44,174 nucleotides of DNA from Flavobacteriales bacterium (GCA_009885545.1 VFKM01000156.1:1-44174), one strand, 5' to 3'. Shown: positions 8,759 through 17,826, numbered from the stretch's first letter. A program made the numbers and translations. The notes: generated by a model from the sequence alone, not told the origin.

Positions 8759-9802
8759 ATGATTAAATTTGTGTTTACCTTCAGTGTTATTGCTGTATTG
8801 TTTAGTTGTAAGAACTTCAAAAATATCGATATTGATGATATCTCAAGAATCAACATAGAATACAACACGAATCAACCTTTAAATTATGGTAGCAAATTCA
8901 ATGGTAAGATTGTGATGAAAATGAAAGATAGGACTGAAAGAGATATCACTCATCATAATCAACTGCTTTTGAATGAAAACATAATAGAGGTAAACAACTT
9001 AAAAGACGAGCTTGAAATTAATGAAAGACCTTTGAAATTCAATGACTCAATTGTAAATTTTACTTATAAGTTTAAGTGTAAAAAAGACATGGTTTACACT
9101 CAAAAAGATAGTATTTATTTAAACTTCTATGGACCGTTAACTGTCGATTATTCAGGTTCAAATGGAAGACATGGCGCAAATGGGAAGAATTCCAATACAC
9201 CAACACTTTTTCAAGATGGAAAAACAGGTGAGGTCGGTAGTAACGGGGAAAATGGCCAGAAAGGATTTGATATCCATGTATATATATGGAAAGTTTATAC
9301 ACGTTATCAGATTTTAGTTGTGGATCAACTATCATTCAGTAAAGCCTATTATAATTTAAAGGAAATGGATCAGCAAAAACTCTTAACGATTCTGTCCAAT
9401 GGCGGCAATGGTGGAAATGGCGGAGATGGAGGAGAGGGTAGCAAAGGAAGAGATGGAGTATTAAATTCTACAAAATCTAAAAATCCTGGTTTCGGCGGAA
9501 ATGGTGGAAACGGTGGGAGTGGAGCGAATGGTGGAAACGGAGGTAATATTGATGTGTTTATTCATAATAATGCTAGTGAGATTCAACCGAAGCTGAATCT
9601 ATTAAATTCTCCTGGGACTGGCGGGTTATCTGGGACTGGAGGTAAAGGAGGGAAAGCAGGAACTGCTTTGACAGGACAGAAACCAGTATCGAATGGGGCA
9701 AATGGCAGTAATGGATGGTCTGGAATGAATGGACAACTAAGTGGCAATGTGCAAGTTCTTTTACAAGACTTTAATTTTGAGAGTATTGATTTGTTGAAAT
9801 AA
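8759..9802 (+). CDS. Glycine/asparagine-rich repeat lipoprotein
   Basis: A 347-residue protein with a lipoprotein signal peptide: hydrophobic residues 3-15 then LFSC, giving lipidated Cys17. Residues 20-135 form a non-repetitive domain that looks beta-rich. From about 137 the chain is dominated by G-x-x and GGNGGNGG-like runs in three blocks (SGSNGRHGANGKN near 138; GGNGGNGGDGGEGSKG near 215 and GGNGGNGGSGANGGNGG near 243; GTGGLSGTGGKGGKAG near 283), separated by a non-repeat segment at about 165-212. The pattern resembles collagen-like and PGRS-like proteins, but the spacing is not a strict collagen triplet. It is probably attached to the outer membrane and surface-exposed. Function unknown; the neighbouring phosphatase offers no clear link. 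Confidence 0.7.
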   Translation: MIKFVFTFSVIAVLFSCKNFKNIDIDDISRINIEYNTNQPLNYGSKFNGKIVMKMKDRTERDITHHNQLLLNENIIEVNNLKDELEINERPLKFNDSIVNFTYKFKCKKDMVYTQKDSIYLNFYGPLTVDYSGSNGRHGANGKNSNTPTLFQDGKTGEVGSNGENGQKGFDIHVYIWKVYTRYQILVVDQLSFSKAYYNLKEMDQQKLLTILSNGGNGGNGGDGGEGSKGRDGVLNSTKSKNPGFGGNGGNGGSGANGGNGGNIDVFIHNNASEIQPKLNLLNSPGTGGLSGTGGKGGKAGTALTGQKPVSNGANGSNGWSGMNGQLSGNVQVLLQDFNFESIDLLK

Positions 9803-9952
9803 TTGACTAGAATCTTTTGGAAATGCATCCGTGTATTTCAGGGAGATCAGCGTGAGAAAATAGATTTAGTTTACTTAGAAAAGAGTGAACAACAATTAAG
9901 GAAAGATAACTGATTGTTCTTTGAATTCGAATTGCTAAAAAGGTATAATCAT

Positions 9953-10711
9953 TTAAAACTTCTCAAAAGCTCCCAAACCAAAAAGTGCAAAATCATATTT
10001 AACTGGATCTATTGGGTCCATTAACTGAAGTTGAGCCATCAATTCTTCTAAAGCCTTCCAGTCGTCTTGTTTGCGTGACAATAAGCCCAATTTCCTTGCG
10101 TTATTGCTCGTGTGAACATCCAGAGGAAGATACAATTCACTTGTCGGAATCGTTTTCCAAATCCCAAAATCTACACCCTTTTTTGAATCTCTTGTCATCC
10201 AACGTAAATACATATTCAGGCGTTTAGCTGCAGAATTCTTTGCTGGATTTGAAAGGTGTTTGTGTGAACGGTCCAAATGCTCAATTTCCATAAATTTCGA
10301 ACGAAAAGAAATAATTCTTCCTTTCACTCCTTCAAATGAACTTGTATTTTGAAAAGCAGTTTCTAAACATCCCGTTTTATAGATGTTTTGCAAACTTCTA
10401 AAATAGAAATCTAAATCTATAACATTGAATGTTCTGTGAACAAAATTAGAATGCTCTATATTATCAGAATTGTATGCTTTAATGAATTCAAAAGGATCTT
10501 GCTCCATGATTTCCAGCAAACGTTCACCACTTTTAATGATGCTTTTTCTATTTCCCCAAGCAATAGTTGAAATTAGAAATCCAACTATTTCAATATCTTC
10601 CTTTTGAGAAAAACGATGTGGAAGTTGTATTGGGTCACTTTCTAGGAATACAGGGTTTTCGTAATGCTCGGCCTTGAAATTGAGGAAATCAGTTAATTCT
10701 TGAAAATTCAT
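9953..10711 (-). CDS. TIGR02757/DUF2400 family protein
   Basis: A 252-residue cytosolic protein of the conserved TIGR02757 (DUF2400) family, recognised from DPIQLPHRFSQKEDIEIVGFLISTIAWGNRK near residue 25, LYLPLDVHTSNNARKLGLL near 195, and the closing DPIDPVKYDFALFGLGAFEKF. The last segments resemble helix-hairpin-helix-like base-excision glycosylases, but I see no established catalytic function for the family. I chose ATG at 10711, which shares one base with the TGA of the preceding ABC gene (TGATG); an in-frame TTG at 10714 adds one residue. The overlap argues for translational coupling with the ABC gene. Confidence 0.82.
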   Translation of the reverse strand: MNFQELTDFLNFKAEHYENPVFLESDPIQLPHRFSQKEDIEIVGFLISTIAWGNRKSIIKSGERLLEIMEQDPFEFIKAYNSDNIEHSNFVHRTFNVIDLDFYFRSLQNIYKTGCLETAFQNTSSFEGVKGRIISFRSKFMEIEHLDRSHKHLSNPAKNSAAKRLNMYLRWMTRDSKKGVDFGIWKTIPTSELYLPLDVHTSNNARKLGLLSRKQDDWKALEELMAQLQLMDPIDPVKYDFALFGLGAFEKF

Positions 10712-11370
10712 CAATTCCCTGAAACAATAAACCCATCTTTCATAACCAATTTACGGTCTGTCATATTCGCTAGCGATTCATTATGTGTTACTATGACAAA
10801 GGTTTGTTTGAATTCGTCACGTAACTGAAAAAACAATTTGTGTAATTCTTGTGAATTATAAGAATCAAGATTTCCCGAAGGCTCGTCAGCAAAAATAACT
10901 TTTGGTTGGTTAATCAATGCTCTGCAAACGGCTATACGTTGCTGTTCACCACCAGAAAGTTCATTAGGCTTATGTTCTGCTCGTTCTTTTAAACCAATAA
11001 TTTCTAATAAGCGTAAACCTTCAATTTTTGCTTTTACCAATGATTCACCTTTGATCAATGCTGGAAGAATAACGTTTTCAAGTGCAGTGAATTCTGGTAA
11101 TAATTGATGAGATTGAAAAATAAATCCCACAGATAGATTTCTAAAGGCTGATAATTTTTTTGAGCTGAGCGTAAATGGATTTATTCCATCAATTTCTAAT
11201 GTTCCTTTATCTGGTTTGTCCAAAGTCCCGAGTATTTGCAAAAGAGTGGTTTTTCCTGCTCCAGAAGACCCTACAATCGAAACAATTTCTCCTTCTTTTA
11301 CTTCGAGGTCAATGCCTTTCAGTATTTGAAGTGAATCATATGATTTGAATATTCCTTTTGCTACTAACAT
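10711..11370 (-). CDS. lolD: LolD-type ABC transporter ATP-binding protein
   Basis: A 219-residue ABC ATPase. The Walker A motif GSSGAGKTT lies at residues 34-42, the Q-loop in [18 protein letters not shown] at about 83-100, the signature LSGGEQQR at 138-145 and Walker B VIFADEP at 158-164, followed by SGNLDS and the switch histidine in VTHNESL. Length and the [15 protein letters not shown] segment fit the LolD/MacB group, which drives release of lipoproteins from the inner membrane. No LolC/LolE permease is encoded next to it, so the partner must be elsewhere. It lies 18 bases after ribBA on the same strand and overlaps the DUF2400 gene by one base. The LolD symbol is a family-level call; another MacB-like exporter is possible. 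Confidence 0.8.
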   Translation of the reverse strand: MLVAKGIFKSYDSLQILKGIDLEVKEGEIVSIVGSSGAGKTTLLQILGTLDKPDKGTLEIDGINPFTLSSKKLSAFRNLSVGFIFQSHQLLPEFTALENVILPALIKGESLVKAKIEGLRLLEIIGLKERAEHKPNELSGGEQQRIAVCRALINQPKVIFADEPSGNLDSYNSQELHKLFFQLRDEFKQTFVIVTHNESLANMTDRKLVMKDGFIVSGN

Positions 11371-11388
11371 TGTTTCATCTTTGATAGG

Positions 11389-12603
11389 CTATTTTTTCAT
11401 TTTCAAAACATGACCCATTTTATCACGCTTCGTTTGCAAGTATGATTCATTGTGAATATTACTAGCAATTTCAATAGAGATATTTTCTGTTATTTCTAAT
11501 CCGTATCCGACCAAACCTGTTCGTTTAGTAGGGTTGTTTGACATAAGTCTCATTTTTGAAACTCCAAGAGAACGAATTATTTGAGCTCCAATGCCATAGT
11601 CACGCTCATCTCCCTTAAATCCAAGTTTGATATTTGCTTCTAAAGTGTCGTAACCTTCTTCCTGTAATTTATATGCTTTTAATTTATTAAGTAGACCAAT
11701 TCCACGACCTTCTTGATTCATATAAACAACGATACCTTTTCCTTCGTTTTCAATCATTTCCATTGCCTTGTGCAATTGTGGCCCACAATCACATCGACAT
11801 GAACCAAAAATATCACCTGTCATGCAAGAGGAGTGTACTCTCACTAAAACAGCTTCGTCTTTTTCCCAAGTGCCTTTTACAAGTGCTAAATGTTCTTGGT
11901 CACTATTAATTTCTTTAAAAGCAATCATCTGGAAATCACCATACTTAGTTGGCATACTTACATCAACAACACGTTCAATAAGAGATTCGTTTTTAATTCG
12001 GTATTCAATTAAGTCCGCAATAGAAACGATTTTTAAATTAAATTTTTCTGCAATAGCCACTAATTCAGGCAATCTTGCCATTGTTCCATCTTCATTCAAA
12101 ATTTCTACGATAACCCCTGCAGCTTCATAACCTGCTAAACGAGAAAGATCAGTGGCCGCTTCTGTATGTCCAGCGCGTCTCAAAACACCACCCTTCTTTG
12201 CACGAAGTGGAAAAATATGACCAGGTTTACCAAGGTCTTCTGGTTTTGTTTGAGGATCTATTAATGCTAAAATAGTTTTAGAACGGTCACTTGCAGAAAT
12301 TCCAGTTGTACAACCATGCCCATTTAAATCCACTGAAACAGTAAAAGGAGTTTCGTACGTAGCAGAATTGGATTGAACCATAAGGTTTAGTCCTAGTTCA
12401 TCGCATCTATCTTCTACTATTGGAGCACAAATTAAACCTCGACCATGCGTTGCCATAAAATTAATGACTTCTGGAGTTACATTTCGTGCCGCAGTAAGAA
12501 AATCTCCTTCATTCTCTCTGTCTTCATCGTCAACAACGATAATTACTCTTCCTTCTTTGATTTCTTCTATCGCTTCTTCGATAGTGTTTAATGTAAATTC
12601 CAT
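11389..12603 (-). CDS. ribBA: Bifunctional DHBP synthase / GTP cyclohydrolase II
   Basis: This 404-residue cytosolic enzyme catalyses the two entry steps of riboflavin synthesis. Residues 1-200 are 3,4-dihydroxy-2-butanone-4-phosphate synthase, with [11 protein letters not shown] at 25-35, HGRGLICAP and [13 protein letters not shown]. Residues about 205-404 are GTP cyclohydrolase II with the zinc cysteines Cys260, Cys271 and Cys273 in [18 protein letters not shown], whose spacing matches the E. coli RibA ligands, and NQEGRGIGL. Both halves look complete. A strong promoter sits 20-50 bases upstream, leaving too little leader for an FMN riboswitch. It is the first gene of a likely ribBA-lolD-DUF2400 unit, although the other two genes have no obvious role in flavin synthesis. 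Confidence 0.95.
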   Translation of the reverse strand: MEFTLNTIEEAIEEIKEGRVIIVVDDEDRENEGDFLTAARNVTPEVINFMATHGRGLICAPIVEDRCDELGLNLMVQSNSATYETPFTVSVDLNGHGCTTGISASDRSKTILALIDPQTKPEDLGKPGHIFPLRAKKGGVLRRAGHTEAATDLSRLAGYEAAGVIVEILNEDGTMARLPELVAIAEKFNLKIVSIADLIEYRIKNESLIERVVDVSMPTKYGDFQMIAFKEINSDQEHLALVKGTWEKDEAVLVRVHSSCMTGDIFGSCRCDCGPQLHKAMEMIENEGKGIVVYMNQEGRGIGLLNKLKAYKLQEEGYDTLEANIKLGFKGDERDYGIGAQIIRSLGVSKMRLMSNNPTKRTGLVGYGLEITENISIEIASNIHNESYLQTKRDKMGHVLKMKK

Positions 12604-12621
12604 TGGATGTTTTTCGAGTTA

Positions 12622-12651
12622 CAAAATTACTGTAAATTTCCCATTAATCAA
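12622..12651 (-). promoter_or_regulatory. Promoter of ribBA
   Basis: On the minus strand, TTG at 12651-12649 is followed after exactly 19 bases by TAATTTTG at 12629-12622. This fits the Bacteroidota primary-sigma consensus TTG-N19-TAnnTTTG fully. The expected start of transcription is close to 12619, giving a leader of about 16 bases. Confidence 0.65.
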
Positions 12652-12700
12652 GGGTAATTAATAAGTGATTCGCAATTAGTAACTAATAAATAGCAAGTAT

Positions 12701-13888
12701 TTATCCCTGCGATAAAATGACGTTTTTAAGAACTGCTGTTGCCTGTTGCCAATTGTAATTTTTTAAAACGAAATTCTTTCCTTCATTTGCTAATTTCTGA
12801 TATAGCTCATTATTGGTTGATAAAAGACTTATTGCCTCGAGGAATTCAGCTGATGTGTTAGCTACATAAATCGATTGACCGTGAATCGCGTTAATCGCAT
12901 TGTTTGCTAAACTTGTCGTTATACAGGGAATTCCTAACGCCATTGCTTCTAGAAGTTTGTTTTGCATCCCAGTTCCAATCATCATTGGGGCGATAAAAAT
13001 TTTACCACGACAATAAGATGTTCGAACATCAGGAACCCATCCTTGTAAAGTAATTTGCTGATTAGATTTACATATTTTTTGAACAGTTGAACTAGGGGAG
13101 GCTCCAGAAATTAAACAGCTTAATTGATTGTTTCGAGATAATATTTGGCTAGATATATATTCAATAGCTTCAATATTTGGTGCGTAACTAAGGTTGCCAA
13201 CGAAAACTAAGTTAAACTCAGCAGTATAGACTTGTTCTTCAAAGAAAGAGCTGTCTATACCGTTAGAAATGCAAGTGATTTTTGATTTTTGTGGATGACT
13301 AATATATTCCTTGTCTTGATCGCTGATAATTGTTTTGTTTTCAAAATAATCAAAAATTGATCTTTCATAGACTTTAAGCCTTTTGGCCTCAGATCTAAAT
13401 AGCCACTTTGCATACCAAGGTGCCTTTGATACACGCCTTTCTATACCCATAGACAAAGCGTCCATATAATCAATTGTTTTTGGGCAGTCATGATAATTTT
13501 TAACATATTCAGAAACTCTAATTAACTGACAATAAATATAATTAGGCTTTATTTCTTTAAGTAATTGTTTAATTTTTAAATGCCCTTGAAAGGAATAGAA
13601 ATACCCAACTTGAAAAGGCTTATTGTTTAACAAGGACAGCGATAAATTCCAAAACACGCTCCAATTAGTAATTTTTATGACATTAATTGTGTCGCAATAC
13701 AAGCTCAATTTTTCTACTGATTCAGTTGAGACTTTTTGTTTCGATATAGCAATTAAGGAAATGCTAAAATCGTTTGATAATTCTTTGATTTGATAATACG
13801 CACGTAATTTATCTCCTTTCTCTAATGGATAAGGAAAACGTGAAAGAATCACAACTAATTTTGGTTTATAAGTGCTTGATACTGTCAT
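12701..13888 (-). CDS. Glycosyltransferase, GT4 family
   Basis: A 395-residue GT-B fold glycosyltransferase. The N-terminal part has SRFPYPLEKGDKLRAYYQIKELS near residue 16, the sort of acceptor-side loop seen in family-4 enzymes and in the PEP-CTERM/EpsH1-associated sugar transferases. The C-terminal part carries FVGNLSYAPNIEAIEYI, then GWVPDVRTSY and the donor-binding segment GTGMQNKLLEAMALGIPCITT near residue 307. There is no signal peptide or membrane helix. Its start lies inside the end of the preceding glycosyltransferase gene (23-base overlap), so the two are surely co-transcribed. It probably adds a sugar to a cell-envelope polysaccharide; donor and acceptor cannot be read from the sequence. 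Confidence 0.85.
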   Translation of the reverse strand: MTVSSTYKPKLVVILSRFPYPLEKGDKLRAYYQIKELSNDFSISLIAISKQKVSTESVEKLSLYCDTINVIKITNWSVFWNLSLSLLNNKPFQVGYFYSFQGHLKIKQLLKEIKPNYIYCQLIRVSEYVKNYHDCPKTIDYMDALSMGIERRVSKAPWYAKWLFRSEAKRLKVYERSIFDYFENKTIISDQDKEYISHPQKSKITCISNGIDSSFFEEQVYTAEFNLVFVGNLSYAPNIEAIEYISSQILSRNNQLSCLISGASPSSTVQKICKSNQQITLQGWVPDVRTSYCRGKIFIAPMMIGTGMQNKLLEAMALGIPCITTSLANNAINAIHGQSIYVANTSAEFLEAISLLSTNNELYQKLANEGKNFVLKNYNWQQATAVLKNVILSQG

Positions 13889-15044
13889 TTAAAGAATTCG
13901 AAATGCTTGATATAGAGTTGTTTTCTTCAATAAATTTACGTGCTTTTCCTCCAAGTATCATTCTTTTTTCTTGAGAATAGATAAGTTCAGAAATATGTGG
14001 AACAAAGTCGTCACTTGTTTCAGCAAAAAGTAAACTGTTGTTTTGATTAATCCCAAGTGCTCCAGCACTAGTTGTTACTACAGGTACGCCAAGAGACATA
14101 GCTTCTAACAATTTTACACGCACACCAGATCCACTTCGAATAGGTGTGGTCAATATACCATTGTTTTGCATAAATTGATGACTGTCATTTACAAAATCGT
14201 GATTTACAATTCCTTTAATAGGATTACTTGGAAATTGATTCCCCATAAATGAGCCAGCAAGATGAAATTCAACACTTGGATGAATGCTTTTAATTTTTGG
14301 TAATATTTCATTAACAATCCAATTTACAGCTTCTATATTTGGTTTCCAGTTCATTGAGCCAATGAAAAACAAATTTGTTTTAGAATAATCTACATTGACT
14401 TCAGTTAAATCTATGGCTATTGGGATGGTTATTTTAGGTGTGTTGACATCTAAATCGTCAAAAGATTTTGAATCTTCATTAGTGATAGTTGCAATTAAAT
14501 CAACTTTATTTAGATTTTCAATTTCATTTTTTTTTAAATCAAGTGACAACCTATTTAAATAGAATTTTTTTAAAGGATTGGCTGTGTTTATGGCTAGTTG
14601 TCTCCAGATTTCATGTTCAACATTATGAGTTCTCAAAATGATTTTTGCCTTTGAAGAATTCCTAATTGTTTCAATATAAGGCGAGAGAAATAAACTTTCT
14701 AGAATAATGTGTGTGAAATCGCCATTTGTCAGTACTTCTTTTAATTTTGAATGAAACTCAGCATTATCGAATCTTGATAGAACATACGATTTTCTTGTAA
14801 AGAGTGACTTCAAGGCAGGAAATAACTTAATTCTAGTGTCAATTTCAAAAGCAGAAGTGGGAATGTCTTTAGTTATTGATTTTGGATAGTTATCGGGATC
14901 GAAAGTGTGTTTGAAAGTTGAAAGGCAAATGTGTTCAATGGAATATTCATTCTGAATTAAACATTTCAAAAATTGATGCATTGCTTTACAACCACCATCT
15001 ACAATTGGGAAAATTGGCTTATTTGTGAGGTAAAGAATTCGCAT
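13866..15044 (-). CDS. Glycosyltransferase, GT4 family
   Basis: A second GT-B glycosyltransferase of 392 residues, related in layout to the one after it. It has TNKPIFPIVDGGCKAMHQFL near residue 6, LRTHNVEHEIW near 156, FIGSMNWKPNIEAVNWIV near 227 and the donor site segment SGSGVRVKLLEAMSLGVPVVTTSAGALGI near 300. The gene overlaps the LptF/LptG-like gene before it by 26 bases and the next glycosyltransferase by 23 bases, so the three are likely translated in a coupled way. The association with an LPS-export permease suggests work on lipopolysaccharide or a surface glycan, which is inference. The two genes are probably old duplicates that now use different sugars. Confidence 0.85.
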   Translation of the reverse strand: MRILYLTNKPIFPIVDGGCKAMHQFLKCLIQNEYSIEHICLSTFKHTFDPDNYPKSITKDIPTSAFEIDTRIKLFPALKSLFTRKSYVLSRFDNAEFHSKLKEVLTNGDFTHIILESLFLSPYIETIRNSSKAKIILRTHNVEHEIWRQLAINTANPLKKFYLNRLSLDLKKNEIENLNKVDLIATITNEDSKSFDDLDVNTPKITIPIAIDLTEVNVDYSKTNLFFIGSMNWKPNIEAVNWIVNEILPKIKSIHPSVEFHLAGSFMGNQFPSNPIKGIVNHDFVNDSHQFMQNNGILTTPIRSGSGVRVKLLEAMSLGVPVVTTSAGALGINQNNSLLFAETSDDFVPHISELIYSQEKRMILGGKARKFIEENNSISSISNSLNDSIKHL

Positions 15045-16503
15045 TTTTTCTTTTAAATCGTTTGAAAAATCTCACCCAACTATCTTTACTGAAAACAGGG
15101 GAATCATTAGCCGCAGCTCGCATCAATGCGTAAGCAATAGGTATTAAAACCATAGAGGCAAACCACATTCCAACTAGCGGAGAAACAACGGCAGAAGCTG
15201 CTAAACTATCGCCGACACTAATTAAAACAAAATAAACCATAAACAACAATGCAGCAATAACGACTGGTGCACCAAAGCCTCCTTTTCTAACAATTGCACC
15301 TAATGGAGCACCAATAAAAAACAAAACAATGATCGTAAATGTTAAAGCGAATTTTCTGTGAAATTCTATTAAATAACCATTGATATCGAAATTAATACTT
15401 AGCATATATGCCTTTTGTCCATCTAAATTTTGATTCACTCTTCTCAACTTTACTTGCGTTGCGTTTATTGCTTTCAATTGATCCTGCGGGCTTAATTCTT
15501 TGAAGGTAATTAACTCAGGAATAATTTGCTCTTTTGTGTTATCTATATTCTTATTTAAAGAGTCATTTTTGTAATTAATTGATTGGAAATAAGGATGGTC
15601 ATTTTTTAAGCTCAGTAGAAAGTTTTCAGATATTTTATTCCCATTATCAATTATCGAATCTATTGCGGCAGAGATTTGAAAAACATTCAGCATTTCATGT
15701 TTATCAGCAAAAGTTTCATCCTCAGATCTTTTTAACGAAAACCCTGATAAATCAATCTTATAAGTTGCTTTTTCAAAAGTTGATCTCCTTGATGGACGTG
15801 TGCTAGATTGAGCTAAATGTTTTTTACCGTTAGGACTGAAGCTTGGTGCATCAGGAGATAACTCTTCTGTAACAAACCCATGTTCTAATTCAAAAAATAA
15901 ATATTTGCCATTCTCAGATTTATAAACCCTGCCTTCATCACCTCTAATTGTTTTAATCACTTTAGGGTCTGTGTGGTCATGAATTAATATTCCTTTAAAA
16001 TGGTCATCAGTGCCAGAATCAACTTTAATTGCATAACCATCAAGCTCCTTGCTGTAAACACCTGGAGTTAAAATAGCTGAAATTTTTGTGTTTTGAATGT
16101 CGTAAATGAGTGAATGCCACTTTAAATTTGCAACCGGAATAACATAATTTGCAAAATAAAAAGTTCCAAACGCAATCCCAATTACAACAAAAGTTAATGG
16201 TTTTAATATCTTATAAAGGGATAGTCCACTGGATTTTAAAGCTGTTAATTCATTGTTTTCAGCTAAGTTTCCAATAGTCATTATTGATGAAAGCAAAATA
16301 GCTAAGGGGAGAGCAAGGGGGATTAAACTGGCAGAAACATAAAAAAGTAATTCTAAAACCACTAATGTGTCAATGCCTTTACCCATCAAATCATCTATGT
16401 ATTTCCAAAGAAATTGCATAATTAGAATGAACATGGAAATAACCAAAGTCACAAAAAATGGTCCTACAAAGGAACGGATACTAAAAACGTACAGACGTTT
16501 CAA
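15019..16503 (-). CDS. LptF/LptG family permease
   Basis: A 494-residue inner-membrane protein of the YjgP/YjgQ (LptF/LptG) family, the permease part of the lipopolysaccharide exporter. It has two N-terminal helices (about residues 10-33 and 50-72), a third at about 100-122, a large periplasmic domain at about 125-365, and three more helices near 368-385, 395-415 and 420-445. The family sequence RSFVGPFFVTLVISMFILIMQFLWKYIDDLMGKG is visible at the N-terminus, which is why I accept TTG at 16503 as start: the family begins exactly there and no upstream start is in frame. The periplasmic domain is longer than in proteobacterial LptF. LptB and the partner permease are not in the window. Confidence 0.87.
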   Translation of the reverse strand: MKRLYVFSIRSFVGPFFVTLVISMFILIMQFLWKYIDDLMGKGIDTLVVLELLFYVSASLIPLALPLAILLSSIMTIGNLAENNELTALKSSGLSLYKILKPLTFVVIGIAFGTFYFANYVIPVANLKWHSLIYDIQNTKISAILTPGVYSKELDGYAIKVDSGTDDHFKGILIHDHTDPKVIKTIRGDEGRVYKSENGKYLFFELEHGFVTEELSPDAPSFSPNGKKHLAQSSTRPSRRSTFEKATYKIDLSGFSLKRSEDETFADKHEMLNVFQISAAIDSIIDNGNKISENFLLSLKNDHPYFQSINYKNDSLNKNIDNTKEQIIPELITFKELSPQDQLKAINATQVKLRRVNQNLDGQKAYMLSINFDINGYLIEFHRKFALTFTIIVLFFIGAPLGAIVRKGGFGAPVVIAALLFMVYFVLISVGDSLAASAVVSPLVGMWFASMVLIPIAYALMRAAANDSPVFSKDSWVRFFKRFKRKNANSLPHK

Positions 16504-16527
16504 TAGAGTTTTTCTTTTAAAAGCTTA

Positions 16528-16535
16528 CAAAATTA
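16528..16535 (-). promoter_or_regulatory. Candidate -7 box for the LptF/glycosyltransferase unit
   Basis: Minus-strand TAATTTTG matches TAnnTTTG and lies 24 bases before the TTG start at 16503. No TTG is found 19 bases further upstream, so this is a partial match only. Confidence 0.35.
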
Positions 16536-16570
16536 GATAAATAACGAACAATCTTGTGATTTATTAGGTT

Positions 16571-16960
16571 TTAAGCTCCAAGTAATCTGCGAAGGTCTCC
16601 AATTTGTTGTTCCCAAAGCATTTGAGATTCTTCCATATCATCTTCTTCAGCGAAATCTGTTATTGTCATAACAACGACTTTTGTCATTGGGTCAACATCA
16701 AAAGCCATTTCGAAAAAACAATCATTGCCTTCTTCTTCGTCTTCAATCCATTTGAATTTCGCTTTTGAATTTGATTTTTTCGATAATAAACGAGCTCTTT
16801 CTTCGCTGCCATCCCAGAAAAATGTAAAAATATCGTCCTTGATATTAACATCATCAGCGAACCATTCACTTAATCCACTTGGAGTGCAAAGCATGTTCTC
16901 TAAAACTTTTGGGGATGTTTTTAACAGGTATTCTAATTCGAATTTTACTTTCTCAGTCAT
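16571..16960 (-). CDS. START-like domain protein (AHSA1/SRPBCC fold)
   Basis: A 129-residue acidic cytosolic protein resembling the START-like domain proteins of Bacteroidota. Typical stretches are KVKFELEYLLKTSPKVLENMLCTPSGLSEWFADDVN at the N-terminus, FFWDGSEERARLL, and the C-terminal amphipathic helix ESQMLWEQQIGDLRRLLG. The fold is a helix-grip pocket that can hold a hydrophobic ligand, but no ligand is known. I chose ATG at 16960; a TTG at 16972 would add four residues. It is transcribed towards the LptF gene on the same strand, 68 bases away from it, and divergently from the methyltransferase gene. Confidence 0.8.
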   Translation of the reverse strand: MTEKVKFELEYLLKTSPKVLENMLCTPSGLSEWFADDVNIKDDIFTFFWDGSEERARLLSKKSNSKAKFKWIEDEEEGNDCFFEMAFDVDPMTKVVVMTITDFAEEDDMEESQMLWEQQIGDLRRLLGA

Positions 16961-16979
16961 AGTAATTGTCAATTTGTGT

Positions 16980-16987
16980 TAACTTTG
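16980..16987 (+). promoter_or_regulatory. Candidate -7 box for the membrane methyltransferase gene
   Basis: TAACTTTG matches TAnnTTTG and is 34 bases before the ATG at 17022. A TTG at the matching upstream distance is absent. Confidence 0.35.
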
Positions 16988-17021
16988 CAACAAAAAAACG
17001 CAATTTACATAATTCTTTTCA

Positions 17022-17771
17022 ATGGCTTTAGTACACTCATTTGAAAAAAACGGGAATATCCTGTTCAAATACCGTGGTCAAATACCGGTTATTTTGTTTT
17101 TAATGTCAATACCAACAGTTTATTTTACTGATTACAAGCTGTTTGACTCAAATCAACCTCTTGATTTAGTTTTGTTGATAACTTGTGCTCTTTTTTCTTT
17201 TTCAGGTCTAGTAATCCGAGCAATTGCAATTGGAACAAGTAGCAAAAACACTTCTGGGAGAAACACAGAAGAACAAGTTGCCGAAGCGCTGAACACAAAA
17301 GGAATTTATTCCACAGTAAGACATCCTTTGTATTTAGGAAATTACTTTATGTGGATTGGAATTGTAATGTTCACCTATAATATTTGGTTCATCTTGGTTG
17401 TCTCATTACTTTTTTGGTTGTTTTACGAACGAATTATGTTTGCAGAAGAACGATTCTTAGAGCGCAAATTTGGGCAAGATTATATTGACTGGTCAATGAA
17501 AGTTCCTCCTTTTTGGCCTAGTCGAAAAAACTTTATCAAAACAGAAATTCCTTTTTCTATTAAAACGATTATGAGAAGAGAATACTCTGGCGTTACTGCT
17601 GCAATTGTTGGATTTGTTTTCGTTTCGTTTTTAAGAGATTGGTTCACAACAGGACAGCCTCATTTCAAAATGGCATACGGTATCATATTAATAATTGGCC
17701 TTTCTATTTCTTTTGTTTTTAGAACATTAAAACACAATACCACGGTTTTGTTTGAGGAAGACAGGTCATAA
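17022..17771 (+). CDS. Integral-membrane methyltransferase of the ICMT/PEMT type
   Basis: A 249-residue membrane protein with hydrophobic helices at about residues 22-38, 48-68, 107-139, 190-207 and 218-236. Residues 91-104 carry GIYSTVRHPLYLGN, the RHPxYxG signature of isoprenylcysteine carboxyl methyltransferases and phospholipid methyltransferases, followed by helices and YERIMFAEERFLERKFGQDYIDW, the conserved glutamate-rich cofactor-binding end of that domain. The family methylates membrane-bound substrates using SAM. A bacterial relative, LmtA of Leptospira, methylates a lipid A phosphate, which would fit the nearby LPS-export genes, but substrate identity is not readable here. Extra helices after residue 185 go beyond the core domain. 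Confidence 0.75.
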   Translation: MALVHSFEKNGNILFKYRGQIPVILFLMSIPTVYFTDYKLFDSNQPLDLVLLITCALFSFSGLVIRAIAIGTSSKNTSGRNTEEQVAEALNTKGIYSTVRHPLYLGNYFMWIGIVMFTYNIWFILVVSLLFWLFYERIMFAEERFLERKFGQDYIDWSMKVPPFWPSRKNFIKTEIPFSIKTIMRREYSGVTAAIVGFVFVSFLRDWFTTGQPHFKMAYGIILIIGLSISFVFRTLKHNTTVLFEEDRS

Positions 17772-17775
17772 TTTA

Positions 17776-17807
17776 TTTGTTTTGCGTCTTTGAATAACAT
17801 AGTTTTG
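17776..17807 (+). promoter_or_regulatory. Promoter of the GH18-like secreted protein gene
   Basis: TTTG at 17776-17779 and TAGTTTTG at 17800-17807, separated by 20 bases, one more than the ideal spacing. The ATG at 17827 follows 19 bases after the -7 box. Good but not perfect match to the Bacteroidota consensus. Confidence 0.5.
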
Positions 17808-17826
17808 TAGTCAATTATATTACTAC

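Noticed and set aside
9583-9828. Proline-rich minus-strand frame
   Set aside because: It is the antisense shadow of the glycine-rich repeats at 8759-9802.
9803-9913. 36 in-frame codons directly after the stop of the glycine-rich lipoprotein gene, possibly a readthrough or broken extension
   Set aside because: A stop-free run of this length is expected by chance at this base composition, and the translated peptide shows no glycine-rich pattern.
12604-12700. FMN riboswitch upstream of ribBA
   Set aside because: The gap is only 97 bases and the promoter leaves a leader of about 16 bases; no RFN-like conserved motifs are visible.
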